Source: Cyanobacteria bacterium UBA11153 (GTDB taxonomy: Bacteria > Cyanobacteriota > Cyanobacteriia > Cyanobacteriales > Coleofasciculaceae). Taken from it: a stretch of 8,743 bases of DNA. Both the position numbers and the translations under genes were made by a program. The stretch covers positions 1 through 8,743 of the forward strand of contig DOIX01000371.1 of the NCBI GenBank assembly GCA_003511885.1, written 5' to 3'. The notes beneath the pieces are model-generated. The model searched no databases and was not told the DNA's origin. It saw only the letters and a program-made list of their open reading frames with translations. Shown here piece by piece: positions 1 to 5,301 of this stretch (position 1 is its first letter; each line of letters begins with the position of its first letter).

Positions 1-39
1 TCAAACCTTCTCCCCAGCTCCCCCTCATTCAAAACAGAT

Positions 40-130
40 AAATTAAATGCGTAACGGCTTATTACATTAAGATCCAAAAACGTATCTACCGTACTGAGCG
101 TGCCAAACTAAGCTGCTACGCATTTAATTT
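40..130. mobile_element. MITE-like element with 22-bp imperfect terminal inverted repeats
   Basis: Positions 40-61 and 109-130 are inverted repeats of each other, identical at 20 of 22 positions. The outer 14 bp (40-53, AAATTAAATGCGTA, against 117-130) are perfect. They enclose a 47-bp core with no coding capacity, giving a 91-bp unit, the size and form expected of a miniature inverted-repeat transposable element or the leftover ends of a deleted insertion sequence. No target-site duplication is obvious in the flanks. It could also be a structured interspersed repeat that is not transposon-derived. The family is not identified. Confidence 0.5.
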
Positions 131-178
131 GTATATCCCCACACCCTACACCCCTTTCGATAAATTTACTATCCAATT

Positions 179-199
179 TAGATGCGCCACAGCTTATCA
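179..199 (+). repeat. Divergent extra copy of the MITE-like end
   Basis: The 21 bp at 179-199 match the left end of the neighbouring element (44-64) at 16 of 21 positions in the same orientation, sharing the ATGCG and GCTTAT blocks. This suggests a third, decayed end, perhaps from a nested or older insertion. Chance similarity cannot be excluded by eye. Confidence 0.35.
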
Positions 200-226
200 G
201 TTTGATTCCCCAAAAAGTCAAGACAG

Positions 227-248
227 ACAAGGGGATTAACCCCCTTGT
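227..248 (-). terminator. Possible terminator hairpin after the glycosyltransferase gene
   Basis: ACAAGGGG (227-234) and CCCCTTGT (241-248) form a perfect 8-bp stem with a 6-nt loop, 24 bp beyond the stop codon of the minus-strand glycosyltransferase gene. Read on the minus strand, the stem is followed only after about ten bases by a run of five T (212-216), so it is not a classic rho-independent terminator. Its position and stability still make a transcript-end role plausible. Confidence 0.4.
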
Positions 249-271
249 TGAGATTGGTGCAAGCAATTAAT

Positions 272-1006
272 TTAAGCAAAACGATGACTAATCGCTTTAA
301 GAGCAAACTGCGGCAAAGCCATCATCCTTCGCCAACGCCAAGGTTCTTGATATAATCGATAAAGCCACTCTAAATTACGATCGCGCAACCAACCAGGAGC
401 GCGAGTTTTTGTCCCTGCCCAAATATCAAAACTGCCACCAACTCCAATCCAAGTCGCTTGAGGGCATAAATGTCGATTTTCCGCAATCCATAATTCCTGA
501 CGCGGGACACCCAAACCAACTAAAATCAAACTAGGTTGTGTGGCTTTGAGGGTAGCCTTTAATTCATTTTCTCCTTCAGAAGACAGATAACCATCTCGAA
601 TGCCTGCGATCGCAATTTCTGGTAGTTTTGAGAGCCAAACTGTCGCCGCTGCCTCAGCTACGCCCGGTTTCCCCCCATAGAAAAATACTGGAAAAGATTT
701 ACCCAATGTCCCAACTTGTTGTAATAAAGACTCCGCAAGTTCAATTCCGGGACAACGTTGCTGTCTTTCACCGTACAGTAGTAAGTAAAAAATTACACCA
801 GCACCATCAGGTATCACCAATTCTGCTTTCTGGATAACATGGGCTAAAGCTGGATTTGACTCCGCTTGCATCACCATTTCCGCATTTAATGTCACTACAT
901 GACTTCCTATCTTCTGCTGGAGACGGCTTCCTAACCAGCTATTGTAGTCATCTTCTAGGTGAACGGGTAGTCCCATCACCGGAAATTCCTTACGTCCTTG
1001 AAACAT
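272..1006 (-). CDS. WecG/TagA/CpsF family glycosyltransferase
   Basis: Predicted glycosyltransferase of the WecG/TagA/CpsF family (GT26). These enzymes transfer a sugar, often N-acetylmannosaminyl or a uronic acid, from a UDP-sugar to a lipid-linked acceptor at the cytoplasmic face of the membrane during polysaccharide assembly; the actual substrates here are unknown. Numbered from the ATG at 1006 (244 aa), the family signatures appear in order: NAEMV (41-45), IPDGAGV (65-71, with Asp67 at the position of the proposed catalytic base), GLGVPRQELW (164-173), GVGGSFDIWAGTKTRAP (188-204), and an Arg/Trp-rich C-terminal tail (YRLYQEPWRWRR) of the kind used to contact membranes. The length is usual for the family. 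The frame is open to a TTG at 1036, but that start has no ribosome site. ATG 1006 gives the usual short lead before GLPVH. ATG 976 is an alternative with AAGGAA nine bases upstream. No polysaccharide genes are adjacent in the window. Confidence 0.9.
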   Translation of the reverse strand: MFQGRKEFPVMGLPVHLEDDYNSWLGSRLQQKIGSHVVTLNAEMVMQAESNPALAHVIQKAELVIPDGAGVIFYLLLYGERQQRCPGIELAESLLQQVGTLGKSFPVFFYGGKPGVAEAAATVWLSKLPEIAIAGIRDGYLSSEGENELKATLKATQPSLILVGLGVPRQELWIAENRHLCPQATWIGVGGSFDIWAGTKTRAPGWLRDRNLEWLYRLYQEPWRWRRMMALPQFALKAISHRFA

Positions 1007-1080
1007 ATCCCAGGTTTTGCGTAGCTTTAGATCCAACTAACACTCTGAAGATTAACCGATCCGGATGTGAAAAGCTAGAT

Positions 1081-1107
1081 GGTGCGTTAGCTGTCGCCTA
1101 ACGCACC
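1081..1107. repeat. Palindromic interspersed repeat (GGTGCGTTAG hairpin), copy 1
   Basis: GGTGCGTTAG (1081-1090) and CTAACGCACC (1098-1107) form a perfect 10-bp stem with a 7-nt loop. The same arms, shortened by one base, recur at 8690-8716. It lies between the halogenase-like gene and the glycosyltransferase gene, where it could fold in a read-through transcript. No T-run follows on either strand, so it looks like a mobile palindromic repeat more than a terminator. Confidence 0.75.
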
Positions 1108-1115
1108 CTACGGTT

Positions 1116-1143
1116 ATTCCCTATTCCCTATTCTCCATTCCCT
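1116..1143. repeat. Heptamer tandem repeat (STRR type), 4 units
   Basis: Four contiguous 7-bp units: ATTCCCT (1116-1122), ATTCCCT (1123-1129), ATTCTCC (1130-1136), ATTCCCT (1137-1143). The array stops one base before the stop codon of the minus-strand halogenase-like gene. Short tandemly repeated heptamers (STRR) are a known feature of cyanobacterial genomes. Function unknown; slippage could alter the spacing downstream of the gene. Confidence 0.75.
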
Positions 1144-1144
1144 G

Positions 1145-2746
1145 TTAAAAACAAAGCTGCTTAACCTCATCCATTGCAGATTTACCCCAATCTAATAGGG
1201 TTTCTATATCATCCACATCGAATTTGCAGTTAAAATGCCTTGCAGCAGAATTAAACTCAAATCGAGGGGGAATGAAATCTGGTTGATCGAATAAGCTTAA
1301 AATTTTCTCAGCGGCAGTTGTTGATGATAACTTACCTTCGCCAACTGCTTCCACTGCAGAAGCCGCTGCCTCGAAAAGTTCCTCGTAGCGCTGTAAATCT
1401 GGACATAATGAACCCAAGTATCGGGGGTTTTCTAAACCAGACAGGTAGGATAAATCTCCGGTTTCTGCGTATTTGTCTTGCATTTTTTTAATTCTGAAGA
1501 CATTCAGCAAACCACCGAAGCTCCAAACCCGATACCAGGCATTCCATAAAGCAAAATCAGAAAATGCTATATAAGAACAATGAACCAATCGGTCATTGTA
1601 GTCTAGTAATCGTTGCTGTAATTGATCGATATACTCGAACCTTGCTCCCGAGAAATCGTCATCTTTTAAGGCTTTAATCAGTACGTCAGCCAAGGCATAA
1701 ATACCATCAACTGTATTAGCCATGCCACGGCTGAAAAGGGCATCAATCGTTCCCGCTGCCTGTGCGGTGAGACAGAATCTATCTCCTACACATCGCTTAG
1801 AAGAATACTGCAATCGATCTGTAGAAACCCATTCTCTCACAGGTTTAGCATTCTCGAATTGCGGGGCGATACCGGGGAATTTTGCCAAGAAGCTGTCAAA
1901 TTCTTCCTGGGGATTGATGTCAGTTTTAGGAAAAATGCGGGTATCTAAGGACAAACCGACGCTACAGAGGTTACTGTTGCTGTTGGCATGATTGTTGAAG
2001 GGAATTATCCACATCCATCCACCGGGAAATAGGTGGTGCATGGTACCATCATGCCAGGATTGTGGTACATCCCAAACTTCTGGAGAATTAACACATTCAT
2101 CGTAAGGTTTGACACCGATGAAATGGTTAAATAAGGATCTGGAGTGGGTTTTAAATCGACATGGAGATTCGCGCAAGTCGAATCGTTTTGCCAAGATAGA
2201 TTTGAAACCAGTAGAGTCTACCAAATAGCGGGCGTAAAATTCATCGCCATTATCGCTTTTGAGGAAAACTTTACTTTCATTAATTTCCAAATCTATAATA
2301 TGGGTATTCTGACGGACAGAAGCTCCATATTTAATGGCTACAGTCATTAAATAGGCATCGAATTCTTGCCGAAACCAATGGGCATCGTAACCAACGAGTA
2401 AGTGTGGAATAATGTTTTGAGTCACTTCCTGGGGATTGTGATCCTTTCCTTCTCGTTGATAGACAAAACCAAAGTTTGTCTTTACTCCACAATGGGAAGT
2501 AACGTGCTTGTGCATTCCCTCAAATGTGCTGCATTCACGGATTTCGGGAATACCGTAACGATCTGCGATCGCGCGCATCATCATTGTCGTTTGAGGAATT
2601 GTCGCTTCTCCTATCGCAAACCTAGGATGCTCTTTCTCGTCAATTAATAGGACTTTGTAGCCGTGTTTAGCTAAAACTGCACCCAAAATTGAACCAGAGA
2701 AGCCTGTTCCCAAAATGGCAACATCGAACTGGCTGTAATTATTCAT
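1145..2746 (-). CDS. Flavin-dependent halogenase-like FAD oxidoreductase
   Basis: Predicted FAD-dependent enzyme of the tryptophan/phenol halogenase superfamily. Counting from the ATG at 2746 (533 aa), residues 8-40 form the Rossmann FAD site (DVAILGTGFSGS, GxGxxG at 13-18, ending in the acidic LLIDE). GEATIP (46-51) is typical of halogenases, VDSTG (176-180) is the second flavin region, and W244-M-W-I-I-P249 matches the halogenase WxWxIP motif that suppresses monooxygenation. Lys89 (GVKTNFGF) is in roughly the place of the catalytic lysine, but this needs an alignment. The FxxPxxSxG halogenase motif is degenerate: residues 333-341 read TIDALFSRG, with Thr and Ala replacing Phe and Pro. Halogenation is therefore uncertain; hydroxylation or another flavin oxidation is possible. 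The frame stays open to 2911, but that extension runs through a palindromic repeat. ATG 2785 is an alternative start. No biosynthetic cluster or flavin reductase is visible nearby. Confidence 0.8.
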   Translation of the reverse strand: MNNYSQFDVAILGTGFSGSILGAVLAKHGYKVLLIDEKEHPRFAIGEATIPQTTMMMRAIADRYGIPEIRECSTFEGMHKHVTSHCGVKTNFGFVYQREGKDHNPQEVTQNIIPHLLVGYDAHWFRQEFDAYLMTVAIKYGASVRQNTHIIDLEINESKVFLKSDNGDEFYARYLVDSTGFKSILAKRFDLRESPCRFKTHSRSLFNHFIGVKPYDECVNSPEVWDVPQSWHDGTMHHLFPGGWMWIIPFNNHANSNSNLCSVGLSLDTRIFPKTDINPQEEFDSFLAKFPGIAPQFENAKPVREWVSTDRLQYSSKRCVGDRFCLTAQAAGTIDALFSRGMANTVDGIYALADVLIKALKDDDFSGARFEYIDQLQQRLLDYNDRLVHCSYIAFSDFALWNAWYRVWSFGGLLNVFRIKKMQDKYAETGDLSYLSGLENPRYLGSLCPDLQRYEELFEAAASAVEAVGEGKLSSTTAAEKILSLFDQPDFIPPRFEFNSAARHFNCKFDVDDIETLLDWGKSAMDEVKQLCF

Positions 2747-2841
2747 CCGATCGAGATATTTAGCTACATTAGTAGTATGTAACATGTTTGGGATAATTTT
2801 TCTCTCTTTACAAAAAATTAACTTTTTGTGAGGTAAACAAG

Positions 2842-2874
2842 AGAAACCGGGTTTATTTAAGAAACCCGGTTTCT
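2842..2874. repeat. Palindromic repeat AGAAACCGGGTTT
   Basis: AGAAACCGGGTTT (2842-2854) and AAACCCGGTTTCT (2862-2874) form a perfect 13-bp stem with a 7-nt loop. It sits in the gap between gnd and the halogenase-like gene, just upstream of the latter. Read in the minus-strand frame it would encode KPGFLNKPGF, so the upstream part of that open frame is better explained as repeat than as protein. No T-run follows on the minus strand, so a terminator role is not supported, although the transcript could fold here. Confidence 0.8.
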
Positions 2875-2923
2875 GAAGCCGCTTATAAAAAGAAACCCCT
2901 CTTATCTTCATGATTTTTCTCTT

Positions 2924-2948
2924 CTGCCCCCTGCCCCTCTGCCCCCTG
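2924..2948. repeat. Heptamer tandem repeat (CTGCCCC)n
   Basis: CTGCCCC occurs at 2924-2930, 2931-2937 and, after one extra T, at 2939-2945, followed by a partial CTG. This is a second STRR-type heptamer array, again between genes, with a different unit from the one at 1116-1143. Confidence 0.7.
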
Positions 2949-3009
2949 TCTTTTTAAGATTGAGGGGGTAATTAACCTGGATTTGGGATCGGGGGGCAAG
3001 ATCTCAAGA

Positions 3010-4428
3010 TTAAGGAATTTGACTCCATTCGGTATGGAATACCCCTTCCTTATCAATGCGCTCGTAAGTGTGCGCGCCGAAATAGTCCCGTTGGGCTTGA
3101 GTCAGGTTTTGGGGTAGGCGATCGCGCCGATAGCTGTCAAAATAATCTAAGGATGCGCTAAAAGCGGGAACGGGAATTCCCAGTTTGTTTGCTAAAATTA
3201 GCACTTCGCGCCAAGCTTCTTGTCGATCCAAAATACTTTGCTTAAACTCAGGGGCTAAGAGTAAGTTGGGCAATTGAGGATTTTCGTTGAAGGCATTTTT
3301 AATTTTATCGAGGAATCCGGCGCGAATAATACAACCACCCTTCCAAATTCTCGAAATTTCGGCTAAATTAAGATTGTAACCAAATTCCTGAGAAGCCTTA
3401 CTTAACAAAGCCATTCCTTGAGCATAAGAACACATTTTTGAACAATAAAGGGCATCGCGAATTTTATTGACAAATGCCTCTTTATCTCCATCAAAACTAA
3501 CACTAGGGCTAGTTAGTTCTTTAGAAGCTGCAATTCTTTCTGACTTATAAGCAGAAATTACGCGGGCATTTACCGCAGCATACATAGTTGGAATGGGCAC
3601 GCCTAATTCCAAAGAACTTACCACAGTCCAACGCCCAGTACCTTTTTGCCCGGCAGAATCCATAATTAACTCAACTAGCGGTATATTTGTCTCTGGATCG
3701 ACATACTTGAAAATATCCGCAGTAATTTCAATCAGGAAAGAATTTAACTCATCAGTCGTATTCCACTCGGCGAATACTTTATGTAACTGATTGTGGTCAA
3801 GCCCTAGTGCATTTTTGAGTAAATCGTAGGCTTCAGCAATAAGCTGCATATCCCCATACTCAATCCCATTATGAACCATCTTCACATAATGACCCGCACC
3901 ACCAGGCCCGATATAAGTAACACAAGGGCCATCATCCACTTGGGCAGCAATTTTCACCAAAATCGGCTCTAAATCTTTATACCCCGCCTCAGTACCTCCC
4001 GGCATCAAACTCGGACCATTTAGTGCCCCCTCTTCTCCACCACTAACGCCCATCCCGACGAATCCCAAGCCAGTGGATTCTAAATATTTAGTCCGTCTTT
4101 CTGTATCCTCATAGAGAGAGTTACCGCCATCAATAATCGTATCTCCCTCTTCCAGCAAAGGTTTCAATTGTTCAATTACAGCATCAACAGGCTTACCAGC
4201 CTTTACCATAACTAGAATTTTACGGGGACGTGCCAAAGCTTGGACAAATTCTTCCAGAGAATAAGCAGCGGTAACATTCTTACCCACAGCCCGTTTCTCC
4301 ATAAACTCTTTGGTTTTTTCGCCAGTACGATTGTAAACGGCAACGGGAAACCCGCGACTTTCCACATTTAACGCTAGGTTTTCCCCCATTACAGCCAATC
4401 CAATTACACCAAAGCTAGGTTGTGTCAT
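3010..4428 (-). CDS. gnd: 6-phosphogluconate dehydrogenase, decarboxylating
   Basis: Catalyses NADP-dependent oxidative decarboxylation of 6-phosphogluconate to ribulose 5-phosphate, CO2 and NADPH in the cytosolic oxidative pentose phosphate pathway, the main source of NADPH for cyanobacteria in the dark. Numbered from the ATG at 4428 (472 aa), the N-terminal Rossmann domain has GLAVMGENLALN (10-21) and YNRT (32-35, NADP-type). VKAGKPVD (75-82), GGNS (101-104) and VSGGEEGA (128-135) follow. The active-site block GGAGHYVKMVHNGIEYGD (176-193) supplies Lys183 and Glu190, the same numbers as the catalytic pair of the classical enzyme. The C-terminal helical domain ends with the substrate-binding tail (YRRDRLPQNLTQAQRDYFGAHTYER). 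Length and motifs are complete, with no sign of damage. The frame is open to 4500, but ATG 4428 gives the normal family N-terminus and has a GAGAG tract five bases upstream. No zwf or opcA lies nearby. Confidence 0.97.
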   Translation of the reverse strand: MTQPSFGVIGLAVMGENLALNVESRGFPVAVYNRTGEKTKEFMEKRAVGKNVTAAYSLEEFVQALARPRKILVMVKAGKPVDAVIEQLKPLLEEGDTIIDGGNSLYEDTERRTKYLESTGLGFVGMGVSGGEEGALNGPSLMPGGTEAGYKDLEPILVKIAAQVDDGPCVTYIGPGGAGHYVKMVHNGIEYGDMQLIAEAYDLLKNALGLDHNQLHKVFAEWNTTDELNSFLIEITADIFKYVDPETNIPLVELIMDSAGQKGTGRWTVVSSLELGVPIPTMYAAVNARVISAYKSERIAASKELTSPSVSFDGDKEAFVNKIRDALYCSKMCSYAQGMALLSKASQEFGYNLNLAEISRIWKGGCIIRAGFLDKIKNAFNENPQLPNLLLAPEFKQSILDRQEAWREVLILANKLGIPVPAFSASLDYFDSYRRDRLPQNLTQAQRDYFGAHTYERIDKEGVFHTEWSQIP

Positions 4429-4900
4429 AAAAACTCTCGTTGGAACTCTGTTGAAGTTGTAGTACGGTTTAGTTCCTCTACAGGGTAGCCCGATCTCCAC
4501 AGAAGTGGGCTAAAAATTAGATTAAGACTGAGGAATGGGGAGTAGGAAATGGGCAATAGAGGGAAATTAGCTTTGAGCCATGACACGATTGTGTGAGAGA
4601 ATCTTGACTTGAATGTGGATGCGATCGCTCCCACTAGTCAAACAAGCACCTAAAATGGGACTTGGCAGGAATATTGGCATCAACGACAGATCTTAGCGGA
4701 TATGAAGCGCTGGTAATATTTGAGTTTTTTGCGCGATTTGGCGATACAGACAATCTTTCCTTCGCTCATGCAGCAGTTGATTTTACGACTTTCTTCCCTA
4801 GTCCCTTGCGATAAGTAAACCAGATTCTCTGGCTGGTAAGCTGCGATCGCTTATGGCATAATGGAGCTGAAGATTAGTGAGAAAGCGACGTTTAGGATTT
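4429..4900. other. Gene-poor gap between gnd and the small plus-strand gene
   Basis: About 470 bp separating the divergently oriented gnd and 4901-5176 genes, so both promoters should lie here, but no convincing -10/-35 pair stands out. It holds a degenerate heptamer array (4532-4566) and two HIP1 octamers (4621-4628, 4843-4850). A weak inverted repeat, AGCCC (4487-4491) with GGGCT (4507-4511), lies in the likely gnd leader. On the plus strand an open stretch from a TTG at 4662 to a TAA at 4812-4814 could encode 50 residues (with GYEALVIFEFFARFGDTD). It has no ribosome site and no family I recognise, so it may be a gene remnant or chance. Confidence 0.6.
4532..4566. repeat. Degenerate heptamer tandem repeat
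   Basis: Five successive 7-bp units can be read: GGAATGG, GGAGTAG, GAAATGG, GCAATAG, AGGGAAA (4532-4566). They resemble the reverse complement of the ATTCCCT array at 1116-1143 and look like a decayed STRR array upstream of gnd. The degeneracy makes this less certain than the other two arrays. Confidence 0.45.
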
Positions 4901-5176
4901 ATGAGTATTATAGGCGATCGCGAAATCGGCACATACTACGGTCATAGCATCGAATTAGTCCGGAATAACTGGCATAAAACCCTCAAGTTACTCATCGATG
5001 GACAAGAAGTAGCATCTGAGTCGCGCATTTTCCCCCATGATATTGTCCTAACTGGCATCCTAGAGCATGAAGATGTTCGGCATAAAGTTGTTGCTAAGTC
5101 TATTGTCCGTTTTCCGTCAACTGAGGATACCATCCTTGTTGATGGAGAAGCACTAACTTTAACGAAGACTAATTAG
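4901..5176 (+). CDS. Small hypothetical protein
   Basis: A 91-residue acidic protein of unknown function, not assigned to any family with confidence. It has no signal peptide, membrane segment or cysteine. The sequence alternates hydrophobic and polar residues (WHKTLKLLIDGQEVASES, DTILVDGEALTLTKT), suggesting an all-beta fold, with two similar strand-turn patterns, LLIDGQEV (36-43) and ILVDGEAL (80-87). The frame opens at a GTG at 4877. ATG 4901 is preferred because it has AGGA three bases upstream, a rather short spacing, and gives a compact start (MSIIGDREIG). The coding sequence contains a HIP1 octamer (4914-4921), which suggests long residence in this genome. It is divergent from gnd and convergent with the RTX gene, so it is probably transcribed alone. 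It is judged a real gene from its coherent composition and start site. Confidence 0.65.
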   Translation: MSIIGDREIGTYYGHSIELVRNNWHKTLKLLIDGQEVASESRIFPHDIVLTGILEHEDVRHKVVAKSIVRFPSTEDTILVDGEALTLTKTN

Positions 5177-5301
5177 ATAAAAATTTTCACTGAAACTGGA
5201 AAATTGCGCCACACCAAAAAACCCACACCCCACCCTCACGAGAAGACTTTCTCAGCAAACCCTACTTATATCGTTGAGAATCATGCTCCTGAAGTGGCGC
5301 T
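5177..5301. other. Convergent intergenic region, possible transcript ends
   Basis: The 3' ends of the plus-strand small gene and the minus-strand RTX gene face each other here. Weak inverted repeats are present: TTCTCA (5249-5254) with TGAGAA (5275-5280), and GCGCCAC (5206-5212) with GTGGCGC (5294-5300). On the minus strand a run of six T (5215-5220) lies beyond these. None forms a textbook terminator, but the position between convergent genes makes termination here likely. Confidence 0.35.

Larger units (their letters stand above)
1..271. other. Non-coding region with inverted-repeat element and hairpin
   Basis: No credible gene lies here. The stretch contains an inverted-repeat element at 40-130, a related single end sequence at 179-199, and a GC-rich hairpin at 227-248 just past the stop codon of the minus-strand glycosyltransferase gene; these have their own entries. 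The rest is AT-rich with C-rich runs (for example around 137-155) and shows nothing I recognise. Confidence 0.7.

Noticed and set aside
628..1101. Plus-strand frames opposite and past the glycosyltransferase gene (628-837, 856-1101)
   Set aside because: They lie antisense to a well-conserved enzyme, and the second runs into the palindromic repeat at 1081-1107.
2842..2874. Rho-independent terminator of gnd
   Set aside because: The stem is strong, but no T-run follows on the minus strand, and the sequence looks like a palindromic interspersed repeat.
272..4428. gnd, halogenase-like and glycosyltransferase genes as one functional operon
   Set aside because: They share orientation, but the gaps are 138 and 263 bp and filled with repeats, and the products belong to no known common pathway.
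4425..4634. Minus-strand 69-codon frame overlapping the gnd start
   Set aside because: It runs through the degenerate heptamer array and a HIP1 site, has no recognisable protein pattern, and overlaps the gnd start out of frame.
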